This document shows positions 18,146 through 27,194 of a stretch of 64,000 nt of DNA, in pieces. Location: contig NZ_JAJIRT010000010.1 of the NCBI RefSeq assembly GCF_025717675.1, positions 158,429 to 222,428 of the forward strand. Direction: 5' to 3'. The stretch is from Paucibacter sp. DJ2R-2. GTDB lineage: Bacteria > Pseudomonadota > Gammaproteobacteria > Burkholderiales > Burkholderiaceae_C. The notes under the pieces were generated by a model that saw nothing but the letters and a program-made list of their open reading frames with translations, was not told the DNA's origin and did not search any database. Numbering within the stretch: position 1 is the stretch's first letter; every line of letters begins with the position of its first letter. Position numbers and translations under genes: made by a program.

Positions 18146-19069
18146 ATGCGTCGCGACTTTCTGAGGCGAGGCCTGGCAGCCGTAGGCCTGGGGGCGAGCC
18201 TGGTCCGGCCGTCCTGGGCCACGGCCGTGAGCCTGGATAGCCTCGATTTCCAGGCTGCCTGTCAGGCGCTTGAAGCGAGGCTCGGTGGTCAGATCGGTGT
18301 GTTTGCGCTGAACACCGAGAACCAGATGCAGCTTGGTTACCGCGCCGATGAGCGCTTCGCCATGTGCTCCACCTTCAAGCTGCTGCTGGCCGCCGCCGTG
18401 CTGGCGCGCATCGACGCCGGCCAGCTGCGATCCGATCAACGCCTGCGTTATGGCCCGCGTGATCTGCTGCCGCATGCGCCGGTCACCGGCGCACTGCTGT
18501 CGGGCGGCTCGCAATCGGCCTCGCTGACGGTGGCCGAGTTGTGTGCGGCCATCCTGGTGCACAGCGACAACCCGGCCGCCAATCTGCTGCTGCCTTTGGT
18601 CGGCGGCCCGCCGGGCCTGACCCGCTTCGCGCGCGAGCAGGGCGACCCGATCACCCGGCTGGACCGCATCGAACCGGCGCTCAACAGCAATGAGCCCGAG
18701 GACCCGCGCGACAGCAGTACGCCTGCGGCCTTCGTCAGCCTGCTGGATCGCATTCTTGGCTCCGTGCTGTCGGAGGAGTTGCGACAGCAGCTGCTGGTCT
18801 GGATGAATGCCTCGGAGACCGGCCTGCGCCGCTTGCGCGCCGGGGCACCGCAGGGCTGGCCTGCGGCCGACAAGACCGGCACCGGTGCCCGCGGCGCGGT
18901 CAACGATGTGGCGGTGTTTTTCCCACCCGACCGCGCGCCCATCCTGATGGCGGTGTTCATGAGCGGCTCCAGCCAGCCGCAGGCCGCGTTGGAGGCGGCC
19001 CATGCGGAGCTGGCCACGCGCGCCCTGGCTCAGCTGATTGCGCCGCCGCCGGCAGAGGCGGCGCGCTGA
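18146..19069 (+). CDS. Class A beta-lactamase with Tat signal
   Basis: A 307-residue serine beta-lactamase. All hallmark motifs are present: CSTFK (Ser70 and Lys73, with Cys69), HSDNPAAN (Ser130 loop), RIEPALN (Glu166 and Asn170) and ADKTGTG (Lys234). KTGTG lacks the Cys238 of carbapenemases, so a narrow or extended-spectrum penicillinase is more likely. The N terminus MRRDFLRRGLAAVGLG is a twin-arginine signal, so the enzyme is exported folded to the periplasm. It starts three bases after the parC stop, suggesting cotranscription with a housekeeping operon. No AmpR-type regulator is adjacent. Codon use looks native; no transfer signs are seen. Confidence 0.93.
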   Translation: MRRDFLRRGLAAVGLGASLVRPSWATAVSLDSLDFQAACQALEARLGGQIGVFALNTENQMQLGYRADERFAMCSTFKLLLAAAVLARIDAGQLRSDQRLRYGPRDLLPHAPVTGALLSGGSQSASLTVAELCAAILVHSDNPAANLLLPLVGGPPGLTRFAREQGDPITRLDRIEPALNSNEPEDPRDSSTPAAFVSLLDRILGSVLSEELRQQLLVWMNASETGLRRLRAGAPQGWPAADKTGTGARGAVNDVAVFFPPDRAPILMAVFMSGSSQPQAALEAAHAELATRALAQLIAPPPAEAAR

Positions 19070-19100
19070 AGGCGGGGCCGATCGGCTCTGGTCGCCCGCC

Positions 19101-20972
19101 TCACTTGGGCGTGCTGTAGCTCAGGGTGTAAGCGCCGCCACCCGCATAGGACTTGATCTGGAAGTAGTAGAAGCCGGCGGCGCCTGTGTAGCTGAGGGCT
19201 TCGTTGGATGCCGGGCCTTCGGACTTGGCCACCACGGCCCAGCTGCTGCCGTTCCAGCGGTAGAGGTAGAGATCGAAGTCGCTGTTGGCGGGGCCGCTGA
19301 GCTGGGCCTTGAACAGGCCTTGCACGGTGGTGCGCAGATAGCCCGGGCTGCCGCCTGGCACGGTGGCGCTGGCACCCGCGCCGCTGAGCGAGCCGCTCAC
19401 GGTGCTGCCGCCGCCACCGCCGCTCACGGTGATGGTCGCTTGCGCGGTCTTGCTGGCGTCGGCCACGCTGCTGGCCTGGACGCGGTAGCTGCCCGCGACC
19501 TGAGGCGCGGTGTAGCGGCCGCTGCTGCTGATGCTGCCGCCGCCGGCATCGAGCACGCGCCAGCTGACCGCCGTGTTGCTGCTGCCGGTGACATTGGCGC
19601 TGAACTGCTGGCTGCCGCCGGGGCTGAGGGTCACCGAGGCCGGGGTGATGCTGATGCGGATCTCACTGGCTGGGTTGACCGTCAAGGAAGCGGCACTGCT
19701 GCTGACCGAACCCAGCGAGTTGCTGACCAGCACGCTGTAGCTGCCGGCATCGCTGGCTTGCACGGCGCCGATGCTGTAGCTGGCCGAGCTGCTGTTGCTG
19801 CCCAGATGGCTGCCGTTCTTGCGCCACTGGTAGCTCAGGCCCGAGCCGCTGGCCTGAACGCTGAAGCTGACCGTCTGGCCGACGTTGGCCACGACGTTCT
19901 GCGGCTGGCTGTTGATGACCGGTGCACCGGCGGCGCCCATGCAGGCGCTGTCGATGGTCTTGGGCAGGGTGTAGCCGGTGAAGTCTTCCAGAATGGCCAG
20001 GTTCTCTGCGGCGTAGACCCGCGCGATCAGACGCGGCACCTTGGCGCTGCCCAGCTTGGCCGCCCAGCGCTCCGATTGTTTGATGTGGTAGGCATTGCGC
20101 AGGAACTGAACCAGCACCCATTTGCGCAGCGTGGGGTCGCTCTTGAGCTTGTCGTAGTAGGCGCTGTGCTTGGACTTGGCCACGCGCAGATACAGCTGCA
20201 GATAGCTGGTGTTGGTCAAAGCCAGGTCACGCGAGTTGCTGGCGCCGATGCCGTCGATGAACTCCCCGACCGCCGCCGCCGCCGGCAGGCCCATCAAGCT
20301 GGCATTGAGTTCGGCCGTGACGCCGTGCAGGTGGTACTCCCCTTGCTGGGCATTCTTGAGATAGACCTCATCGGTCTCGGACGAGGCGTCATCGGTGATG
20401 AGGCTCAAGATCTCCTTGCGCGCAAAGCCGCCGTCGCTGTCGTAGAGATTGAACTTGAGGAACTGCGTCTGCTCGTCAATCCAGGACGAGCTGTAGTTGT
20501 TCCATTGCGTCCGTTCGGCCGCCAGGTCCCACATATGGGTCTCTTCATGGATGGCCACCATCAGGGACTCGGCCAGCTTGTTGAAGCTGCTGGTGTCGAC
20601 GAAGCCCTTGAAGTACTGATCATTGGCTTGAGCGGTGGCCAGGGCCTTGCCGCTGGGCCAGCGGCGGCCGTAGACCCCGGTGATGGTTTGCAGCCAGTTG
20701 TTGGCTTGGTAGGACGCCTTCAGGTCGCTGACATCGGCGCTGAAGTTGATGGGCTCGCTGTAGCAGAAGCTGCCTTTGTCGATGTCACCCAAGGCGATGC
20801 CTTGCTGGGCGGCCGCTGTGGTCGGGGATGCTGCTGCCGCTTGTGCTTTGCGCATCGGGGCCGACTCGGCCTTCATGGCCAGCTCGGGCCTGCGGTCTTG
20901 GCCGCCGCCGCAGGCGCTGAGCGCCAGGGCGGCCAGCAAGGACAAGGTCCATTGCTTGAAGATGTGTCTCAT
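19101..20972 (-). CDS. Secreted lipoprotein, putative HExxH metalloprotease with Ig-like and PPC-type domains
   Basis: A 623-residue protein. The signal ends in the lipobox LSACG (Cys21). The N-terminal domain contains the zinc motif IHEETHMWDL (residues 141-150), which fits HExxH, but its peptidase family is not recognised. An Ig-like domain follows (about residues 335-425, GLSYQWRKNG). A second beta domain with ITPASVTLSPGGSQQFSANV resembles Big_2-type folds. The C-terminal 85 residues are a pre-peptidase-type beta-sandwich (FDLYLYRWNGSSWAVVAKSE). The ATG at 20972 has AAGGAG 6 bases upstream. The Ig-like domain and C-terminal module closely match the next gene. Confidence 0.82.
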   Translation of the reverse strand: MRHIFKQWTLSLLAALALSACGGGQDRRPELAMKAESAPMRKAQAAAASPTTAAAQQGIALGDIDKGSFCYSEPINFSADVSDLKASYQANNWLQTITGVYGRRWPSGKALATAQANDQYFKGFVDTSSFNKLAESLMVAIHEETHMWDLAAERTQWNNYSSSWIDEQTQFLKFNLYDSDGGFARKEILSLITDDASSETDEVYLKNAQQGEYHLHGVTAELNASLMGLPAAAAVGEFIDGIGASNSRDLALTNTSYLQLYLRVAKSKHSAYYDKLKSDPTLRKWVLVQFLRNAYHIKQSERWAAKLGSAKVPRLIARVYAAENLAILEDFTGYTLPKTIDSACMGAAGAPVINSQPQNVVANVGQTVSFSVQASGSGLSYQWRKNGSHLGSNSSSASYSIGAVQASDAGSYSVLVSNSLGSVSSSAASLTVNPASEIRISITPASVTLSPGGSQQFSANVTGSSNTAVSWRVLDAGGGSISSSGRYTAPQVAGSYRVQASSVADASKTAQATITVSGGGGGSTVSGSLSGAGASATVPGGSPGYLRTTVQGLFKAQLSGPANSDFDLYLYRWNGSSWAVVAKSEGPASNEALSYTGAAGFYYFQIKSYAGGGAYTLSYSTPK

Positions 20973-21161
20973 GGAAGTCTCCTTATGTGTTTGAAACATG
21001 GCGCTGACGATCGTGCCTGCGCCTGCAGCGGGGGCGTGCCATGGCTGGCGCCGCCCTGCTGTGTCTGTGGTGAGTTCGTTCGAGAGGGCGCGCCAGGGCG
21101 CCTCGCTGCGGCTTGGAGCGCAGCGGGCGGGCGTTGGGGCTGGGTGTGGTGAACTAAGGCC

Positions 21162-23303
21162 TTACTTCGGCAGGGTGTAGCTCAGTGTGAACGCGCCGCT
21201 GCCGGCGTAGGACTGGAGCTGCAGGTAGTAGAAGCCGGGCGTTCCGGTGTAGCTGAAGGCCTCGTTGGCGTCCGGTCCTTCAGACTTGGCGACCACGGCC
21301 CAGCTGCTGCCATTCCACTTGTACAGGTAGAGGTCGAAGTCGGCGCCGGCCGGGCCCTTGAGCGTGGCGCTGAAGCTGCCCCCGGCGCTGCTTTGGTGGT
21401 AGCCCGGGCTGCCGCTGGGGTAGGTCAGGCTGGCGCCTGCCGCCAGCGTGCTGTTCACGGTGCTGCCGCCGCCGTTGTCCGCGGTGACGGTCAAGGTGGC
21501 GTTGGCACTGGTGACGCTGCCGGCACTGTTGGCCACGACGACGCTGAACTGCGCGCCGTTGTCGGCGCTGGTGCTGGCGGCGGTCGTGTAGCTGGCCGCT
21601 GTGGCGCCGGCGATGGCGCTGCCGTTCCTGCGCCATTGGTAGCTCAGCGGCCCGGTGCCGGCCGCGCTCACCGAGAAGCTGGCCGGGCTGCCCAGGCGAA
21701 CGCTGACACTGGCCGGCTGGCTGCTGATGGTGGGCGGCAGGACCTCGCTGCTCTTGACCGTCAGCGTGGCTGCCGCGCTGCTCACGCTGCCGGCGCTGTT
21801 GCTGACCAGCACCGTGAACTGCCCGCCGTTGTCGCTGAGGCTGGTGGGGCCGGTGCTGTAGCTAGCTGCCGTGGCGCCGGCGATGGCGCTGCCGTTCTTG
21901 CGCCATTGATAGCCCAGGCCGTTGCCGCTGGCGCTGACGCTGAAGTTGGCGCTTTGGCCGGCATTGACCGTCACGCTGCGCGGCGGGCTGCTGATCACGG
22001 GCAGTGCGTCGCCAGCGCCACCGGTGTAGCTGTCGAACACCACCTTGGCCCGCGCTTCGTTGACGGCATGCCAGGGGTTGGACAGGGCGCGCATGCGCGA
22101 GGTTTCGGTCGGGCGGTACTTGCCGCTGGGGCAGTAGTCGGCGCCCTGGAACACCCCGACCGTGCCATTGCTGACCGAGCCCGGGTTGGTCGGCACCGGC
22201 GTGGTGGCGGCGATCAACGGCGCCCATTTGACCCCGCTGCGCGTGGCCACGCGGGTGACATTGGCGGCGCGGGGTTCGCTGCTGGTGTCGCAGCTTCCGT
22301 TGTCGTATTCGTCGGCCAGCTGGAGCGCGGCATGGCCGATCTCATGCAGGGCGATTTCGATCGACTGGGGGTGCAGGGAGAAGCCGCCGATATTGCCGCT
22401 GGCGGCACCGGCATAGGTGCTGCTGTTGACCAGCACGATGATCACATCTCGGCCATTGGCCGGCGCCACGGCCGACACGGCCGCCAGCACCTTGGCCTCG
22501 TCGGTGCACACCAGGCGCGCGATATTGAAGCAGCCCACCTGGCTGCCCAGCGCCGAGTTGCGCACCACCCCGCCTTCGCTCACGCCCGACTGGGCGCTCT
22601 CGATGTCGACGCGGCGGATGTTCAGCGCGCCCTTGAAGCGGGCGAACAGCGGGTCGGCCAGGATGCCGTCCGACACCCGCTTGGCCGCGGTTTGCCAGGC
22701 CGGCATTTCGGCCCGCGTGAAGCCATCGCCGATGATCACGATGTCCATGCGCTGAGCGCTGCTGCCGCTTTCCCAGAGCAGGGTGCTGCCCGTTGGCACG
22801 GCGCTCGCCGCCAAGGCGTTTTGCTGCTCTGTGCGTTGAACCAGGGCATCCAGCTCCTTGCGGCCGAGGCGTCGGCCTGGAGTCGCGCTCAGGCCCAGCT
22901 GGCTGCGGTATTCGCTCAACTCAATGCTGGCGAGCTGGCTGGGCTCTGGGATGCTCAGTTCGATCGCACCCTGGGCTGCCAGGGGGCGTGACAACTCGAT
23001 GTGCCCTGTCTCCTCATGGAAGATCTCGGCCGTCTTGCGGCTGGGGTTGGCGACCGAGCGGCGAAACAGCTCCTGCCCTTGGGCATTGCGCCCGATCACG
23101 AGCAGGTCGCCCTCGCGCGGCGTTCGCTTGGCGCCTGGCTGGGCAAAGCTGCCGCGTTGGGCATGGCTGATGTCGAGGCTGGTGCTGCCGAGCCTGGCGT
23201 CGGCGGACAGCCGCAGCAGCAGGTCTTGGGCCTGTGCCGTGACGGCGAAGAGCGCCAAAGCGGCGCCAGGAATCGAGAGTGAGAGTGGGTTCCAATGCTT
23301 CAT
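21162..23303 (-). CDS. Secreted M64-like metalloprotease with two Ig-like domains
   Basis: A 713-residue exported protein. The signal is about residues 1-26 (TAQAQ). A peptidase M64-type domain has the strand RMDIVIIGDGFT, then ALHEIGHAALQLADEYDN with HExxH and the downstream Asp/Glu typical of M64 (IgA-peptidase-like) enzymes. Two Ig-like repeats follow (about 445-520 and 535-615), both containing YQWR(K/R)NGSAIAGATAASY. The same C-terminal PPC-type module as in the preceding protein comes last (FDLYLYKWNGSSWAVVAKSE). The start at 23303 has GGAG at a 7-base spacing; the ATG six bases earlier is too close. It is probably a secreted protease acting on external protein. Confidence 0.88.
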   Translation of the reverse strand: MKHWNPLSLSIPGAALALFAVTAQAQDLLLRLSADARLGSTSLDISHAQRGSFAQPGAKRTPREGDLLVIGRNAQGQELFRRSVANPSRKTAEIFHEETGHIELSRPLAAQGAIELSIPEPSQLASIELSEYRSQLGLSATPGRRLGRKELDALVQRTEQQNALAASAVPTGSTLLWESGSSAQRMDIVIIGDGFTRAEMPAWQTAAKRVSDGILADPLFARFKGALNIRRVDIESAQSGVSEGGVVRNSALGSQVGCFNIARLVCTDEAKVLAAVSAVAPANGRDVIIVLVNSSTYAGAASGNIGGFSLHPQSIEIALHEIGHAALQLADEYDNGSCDTSSEPRAANVTRVATRSGVKWAPLIAATTPVPTNPGSVSNGTVGVFQGADYCPSGKYRPTETSRMRALSNPWHAVNEARAKVVFDSYTGGAGDALPVISSPPRSVTVNAGQSANFSVSASGNGLGYQWRKNGSAIAGATAASYSTGPTSLSDNGGQFTVLVSNSAGSVSSAAATLTVKSSEVLPPTISSQPASVSVRLGSPASFSVSAAGTGPLSYQWRRNGSAIAGATAASYTTAASTSADNGAQFSVVVANSAGSVTSANATLTVTADNGGGSTVNSTLAAGASLTYPSGSPGYHQSSAGGSFSATLKGPAGADFDLYLYKWNGSSWAVVAKSEGPDANEAFSYTGTPGFYYLQLQSYAGSGAFTLSYTLPK

Positions 23304-23488
23304 GGGCATGCTCCATCGGTTGCGGTCGAGCGGGTGGCCCAACCAGGGGATGACGGAGCGCCATGGTCGTGAAACTCAGCGCGGGCGGCTTGTACGGAAT
23401 GCGCCCAAAACGAAAGAATGGATGCAAACGTGGTTTCGTTGCATCTCGGGACTAACCCGATGGGTCGGCGTGGCCGGCCTGGCCGGGT

Positions 23489-23950
23489 TCACCAGCGGCT
23501 GTAGGGCAGCTTGCTGAGCGCCGAGTTGAAATAGCGCGGGTCCTGGCTGACTTCCTCGCCCAGCCAGTCGGGGCGCTCGAAGGCCTGGTCAGCCTCGCTG
23601 AGCTCGATCTCGGCCACCACCAGGCCGGCGTTGTCGCCGAGGAATTCGTCCACTTCCCAGAGCATGCCGGCGTGGCGGATCTCGCGGCGGATCTTCTCGA
23701 CCCGCGGGCCTTCGCACAGGGCCAGCAGCTCGCGCGCGTCGGCCACCGGCACGGGGTATTCAAATTCGGCCCGGGCCACGCCTTCGCTGCGGCCTTTAAT
23801 GGTCAGCCAGGCCTGTTCGCCCTTGATGCGCACACGCACCGTGCGCGCCGGGTCGCGGTTCAGATAGCCCTGGCTGATGAACTCGCCGGGGCCGTTGGCC
23901 TTCCAGGCCTCGCCGAGGACCAGGAATTTGCGTTCGATTTCGACCGCCAT
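23489..23950 (-). CDS. CYTH domain protein (triphosphatase family)
   Basis: A 153-residue triphosphate tunnel metalloenzyme. The signature MAVEIERKFLV (ExExK) is at the N terminus. Alternating charged strands follow: RTVRVRIKGEQAWLTIKG, FEYPVPVADARELL, KIRREIRH and WEVDEFLG, with EIELSEADQ. These Arg, Lys and Glu residues line the tunnel that binds triphosphate and metal. Bacterial single-domain members hydrolyse inorganic tripolyphosphate in several tested cases; the substrate here is inferred. It follows pyrD by 13 bases on the same strand. Confidence 0.92.
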   Translation of the reverse strand: MAVEIERKFLVLGEAWKANGPGEFISQGYLNRDPARTVRVRIKGEQAWLTIKGRSEGVARAEFEYPVPVADARELLALCEGPRVEKIRREIRHAGMLWEVDEFLGDNAGLVVAEIELSEADQAFERPDWLGEEVSQDPRYFNSALSKLPYSRW

Positions 23951-23963
23951 GAGACGTGGCCGA

Positions 23964-25004
23964 TCAGACTCGGGCCATGGCGCGAGCGCAGTCGCGCACC
24001 AGGGCAGGCCCTTGGTAAATCAGGCCGGTGTAGATCTGCACCAGGTCGGCGCCGGCTTGCAGCTTGGCGCGAGCGTCTTCGCCGCTCATCACGCCACCCA
24101 CGCCGATGATGGGGTAGTTGCCCCCCAGGGCCGAGCGCAGCAGGCGGATCACGCGGTTGCTGGCCTCGAACACCGGCCGGCCCGAGAGGCCACCGGTTTC
24201 CTCGGCGTGCGTCATGCCTTTGACGGCCTCTCGGGAGATGGTGGTGTTGGTGGCGATCACGCCGTCGATGCCGTTCTTTTGCAGGGTTTGGGCGATCACG
24301 GCCACCTGCTCTTCATCCAGATCGGGCGCGATCTTGACGAACATGGGCACCTGGCGCTTGGCATTCGCTTCCAGCTGCAGCTTGCGTTCCTGCAGGCGGC
24401 CGAGCAGGGCGTCCAAGGCTTCGTCGCTTTGCAGGGCGCGCAGGTTCTTGGTGTTGGGGCTGGAGATGTTGACGGTGATGTAGTCGGCGTGCGGGAACAC
24501 ACCGTCCAGGCCCAGCAGGTAGTCGCTGGCCGCGTCTTCAATCGGAGTGACCGCGTTCTTGCCGATGTTCAGGCCCAGCAGGCCGCCGGCCGCGCGGAAG
24601 CTGTGTGCGCGCTGGACGTTGGCCAGGAAACTGGCCAGGCCTTCGTTGTTGAAACCCAGGCGGTTGATCAGGGCGCCGGCCTCGGGCAGGCGGAACATGC
24701 GCGGCTTGTCGTTGCCGGGCTGGCCTTTGGGCGTGACCGTGCCCACCTCGATGAAACCGAAACCCATGGCACCCAGGCCGTCGATGCAGCGGCCGTTCTT
24801 GTCCAGGCCGGCGGCCAGGCCGATGCGGTTGGGGAACTTCAGCCCGGCCAGCTCGATCGGATCGGCGATGCGCGGCTGCGACCACAGGCATTGCGCCGGT
24901 GTGTTCTGCAGCCGGGCGATGGCGCCCAGCGTCAGCTCATGGGCATGTTCGGGGTCCAGGCCGAACAGAAAAGGGCGGGTGAGGGCGTAGGGGATCAGAG
25001 GCAT
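23964..25004 (-). CDS. pyrD: Dihydroorotate dehydrogenase (quinone), class 2
   Basis: A 346-residue FMN enzyme that oxidises dihydroorotate to orotate in pyrimidine synthesis and passes electrons to quinone at the inner membrane. Class 2 is shown by the N-terminal membrane-binding helices ([25 protein letters not shown]). The FMN site is seen in [28 protein letters not shown] and [14 protein letters not shown], and the catalytic Ser in [11 protein letters not shown]. The start at 25004 matches the family; an ATG 18 bases upstream would add six residues. The order with the CYTH gene downstream suggests a two-gene transcript. Confidence 0.95.
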   Translation of the reverse strand: MPLIPYALTRPFLFGLDPEHAHELTLGAIARLQNTPAQCLWSQPRIADPIELAGLKFPNRIGLAAGLDKNGRCIDGLGAMGFGFIEVGTVTPKGQPGNDKPRMFRLPEAGALINRLGFNNEGLASFLANVQRAHSFRAAGGLLGLNIGKNAVTPIEDAASDYLLGLDGVFPHADYITVNISSPNTKNLRALQSDEALDALLGRLQERKLQLEANAKRQVPMFVKIAPDLDEEQVAVIAQTLQKNGIDGVIATNTTISREAVKGMTHAEETGGLSGRPVFEASNRVIRLLRSALGGNYPIIGVGGVMSGEDARAKLQAGADLVQIYTGLIYQGPALVRDCARAMARV

Positions 25005-25063
25005 AGCGGGGAATTGTCGCATTGGCCCGACCCCGCCCCCTGCGCAGCTTTGAGCTGCGCAGC

Positions 25064-26029
25064 CTAGGTGGCTGGCTGGGTGGCCGGTTCGCGGTCCCAG
25101 GGCGGCAGCTCGTCCAACTGCTCCAGCAGGTAGTCAATCAAGGCCCGCACCTTGGTGCTGGGCTGGCGGTTGGGCAGGTAGACGGCATAGAGGGTGTCGG
25201 CCTCGGCAATGCCGCTGATCGGCCGCCATTCGGGCAGCAGCTGCACCAGCCGGCTCTCGCGCAGATCGGCGCCCACGGCATAGCTGGGCAGCACGGCGAT
25301 GCCCAATCCCGCCAGTGAGGCCACGCGCAGCGATTCGCTGCTGTTGACGGTCAGGCCGCTCTCAAAACGCAGGGCGCCTTGCACATCGACGCTGTTCTCC
25401 TGCCCGCTGCCGGCGTGGCGAAAGCGCCAGCGCTCGGGCGCTTGCAGATAGCCAAAACGCAGGCAGCGGTGCGAAGCCAAGTCGGCCACAGCCTCGGGCT
25501 GGCCCGCTTCGGCCAGGTAAGCCGGCGAGGCACAGAGGCGGTAGTGGATGGGTGCCAAGCGCCGCGCCACCAGGCCTGGTGAGGGCGCGCCGGTCAGGCG
25601 CAGCACTACATCAAAGCCTTCCTCGGCCAGGTCAACGTAACGGTCATTCAAACCCAGCACCACCTGCAGCTGCGGGTGCTGGCGGCAAAAGCCGGCCAGG
25701 AGCGCGGTCAGTTGCAGATTGCCGAAGGAGGTGGATGTGCTCAGGCGCAAGAGGCCGCGCGGTTGTTCGCGCCGGTCGCGCAGCTCGGCGTCCAGGGCCT
25801 GGGCATCGTCCAGCAGGCGCAGGGCGCGCTCGTAGACGGCCTGGCCTTCTGGCGTGGGGCTCAGGCTGCGGGTGCTGCGGTGCAGCAAGCGCGTGCCCAG
25901 CTCGGCTTCCAGCCGGCTGATCTGCTTGCTCAGCGCCGATTTGCTGCTGCCCACCAGCCGTGCGCCGGCCGAGAAGCTGCGCGTCTCGACGATGCGGACA
26001 AAGCTCTGCAAGTCTTCCAAACGCCCCAT
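25064..26029 (-). CDS. LysR family transcriptional regulator
   Basis: A 321-residue LysR-type regulator. The winged helix-turn-helix is at the N terminus ([20 protein letters not shown], then [21 protein letters not shown] and [12 protein letters not shown]), followed by the periplasmic-binding-like effector domain. The sequence resembles the CrgA/DsdC-like branch with the SxTSFGxLxL strand. It is transcribed divergently from an EamA-family exporter, the usual layout for a regulator and its target. A GTTTCC-N5-GGAAAC dyad at 26067-26083 between them is a likely binding site. The ATG at 26029 fits the family start; an upstream ATG would add seven residues. The effector is unknown. Confidence 0.92.
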   Translation of the reverse strand: MGRLEDLQSFVRIVETRSFSAGARLVGSSKSALSKQISRLEAELGTRLLHRSTRSLSPTPEGQAVYERALRLLDDAQALDAELRDRREQPRGLLRLSTSTSFGNLQLTALLAGFCRQHPQLQVVLGLNDRYVDLAEEGFDVVLRLTGAPSPGLVARRLAPIHYRLCASPAYLAEAGQPEAVADLASHRCLRFGYLQAPERWRFRHAGSGQENSVDVQGALRFESGLTVNSSESLRVASLAGLGIAVLPSYAVGADLRESRLVQLLPEWRPISGIAEADTLYAVYLPNRQPSTKVRALIDYLLEQLDELPPWDREPATQPAT

Positions 26030-26066
26030 GTTCACCCGTTCTATGGCCAATTTCGGCGCCGTGATT

Positions 26067-26083
26067 GTTTCCTTCGTGGAAAC
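26067..26083. promoter_or_regulatory. Dyad in LysR/EamA intergenic region
   Basis: GTTTCC and GGAAAC are perfect inverted repeats with a 5-base spacer. They contain the T-N11-A pattern of LysR-type operators (T26069, A26081). The site lies 38 bases upstream of the regulator start and about 100 bases upstream of the exporter start. Autoregulation plus activation of the exporter is the usual model. Confidence 0.5.
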
Positions 26084-26184
26084 TTTGAAATGAAGAGTTG
26101 ATGGATTGTGGCTTGACTAGCTTGTTTCTACAGTGGCTTCACCTCTTTCTTGTTTCCAGCGAGCGGCGTTTGCGCCGGCACCTG

Positions 26185-27150
26185 ATGAATCCTGCTGCAC
26201 CGGTCTTGGTTCCCCATCGCTCACCTGCTTCGGCTTCACCCGCCTCGGCGTCATCCGCTGCGGCCGTTCCAACGCGGGCCTTGCCCTGGCTGTTCATTCT
26301 GTTCTGGAGCAGCGGCTATCCCATGGGCAAGCTGGGCCTGGCGCACGCGGCACCGCTGAGCCTGCTCAGCCTTCGTTTTGGTTTGGCGGCGCTGCTCTTG
26401 GTGGCGATCGCGGGCTTCAGCCGCGCGCCATGGCCGCAGTCGGCGCGGGCCTGGCTGCATCTGGGCGTGGTGGGGCTTTTGATCCAGGTACTGCATTTCG
26501 CCGGCGTCTACCAGGCCATGCGCTGGGGCCTGCACAGCGGCGTGGCCGCGCTGCTGATCGGGCTCATGCCCTTGCTGACGGCCCTGGGCGGCCATCTCTG
26601 GCTGGCCGAACGCATACGGCCTCGCCAGGCTTGGGGCCTGGCCTTGGGTTTGGCGGGTGTAGGCCTGGTGGTGCTGGCCAAGCCTATCGCCCAGCAGGGT
26701 GCGGGGGACGGCGGCACGGCGGGGCTTGCCTACGGCATGGGTCTGCTGGGCTTGGCCGGTTTGGTCCTGGGCACGCTGTACCAGAAGCGCTTCTGCGCCG
26801 GCATGGATTTGCGCAGCGGCAGCGCCATCCAGATGACGGTGGCAGCGCTGGCCATGCTGGTGCTTGCTGTGGTGGTCGAGGGCGGCGTGCAGGTCGAGTG
26901 GCGCAGCGAGGAGCTTTGGTGGGTGCTGCTGTGGCTGGCCGGGGTCAATTCGATTGGTGCCTTCAGCCTGATGTTCAGCATGGTGCGGCGCGGCTCGGCC
27001 AGCCGGGTGGCGGCGCTGTTCTTCCTGATCCCGGCCATGTCCACGCTGATGGGCTGGGCCTTGCTTGGGGAGGCTTTGCCGGTCTTGGCTTTGCTGGGCC
27101 TGGCGTTGTCGGCAGCTGCGGTCTTCTTGTCCGCGCGGACACCGGCTTAG
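26185..27150 (+). CDS. DMT-superfamily (EamA) transporter
   Basis: A 321-residue membrane protein with about ten hydrophobic helices in two EamA repeats. Typical segments are ILFWSSGYPMGKLGLAHAAPLSLLSLRF in the first helices, ALLIGLMPLLTALGGHLWLAERI (end of repeat one) and VAALFFLIPAMSTLMGWALLGE (end of repeat two). Family members export amino acids, purines or other small metabolites. The ATG at 26185 follows a Ser/Ala-rich stretch; upstream in-frame codons would extend into the regulator promoter. Divergent from the LysR gene, so it is probably inducible. Confidence 0.88.
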   Translation: MNPAAPVLVPHRSPASASPASASSAAAVPTRALPWLFILFWSSGYPMGKLGLAHAAPLSLLSLRFGLAALLLVAIAGFSRAPWPQSARAWLHLGVVGLLIQVLHFAGVYQAMRWGLHSGVAALLIGLMPLLTALGGHLWLAERIRPRQAWGLALGLAGVGLVVLAKPIAQQGAGDGGTAGLAYGMGLLGLAGLVLGTLYQKRFCAGMDLRSGSAIQMTVAALAMLVLAVVVEGGVQVEWRSEELWWVLLWLAGVNSIGAFSLMFSMVRRGSASRVAALFFLIPAMSTLMGWALLGEALPVLALLGLALSAAAVFLSARTPA

Positions 27151-27194
27151 GCCCTGCACGGATAATGCCTGCAATGTTTCTTGGAGTTTGAGTC

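Noticed and set aside
15755..19003. Open frame of more than 1,000 codons antisense to parC and the beta-lactamase gene
   Set aside because: It is the shadow of strongly G/C-ending codons on the other strand; parC and the beta-lactamase show full sets of family motifs.
19071..19100. Possible terminator between the beta-lactamase and the convergent lipoprotein gene
   Set aside because: Six-base stem with a loop of about 18 bases and no U-run.
19038..21152. Open frame of about 700 codons on the plus strand over the lipoprotein protease
   Set aside because: Composition is Ala/Gly/Arg-rich with no recognisable domain; the opposite strand has a signal peptide, ribosome site and known folds.
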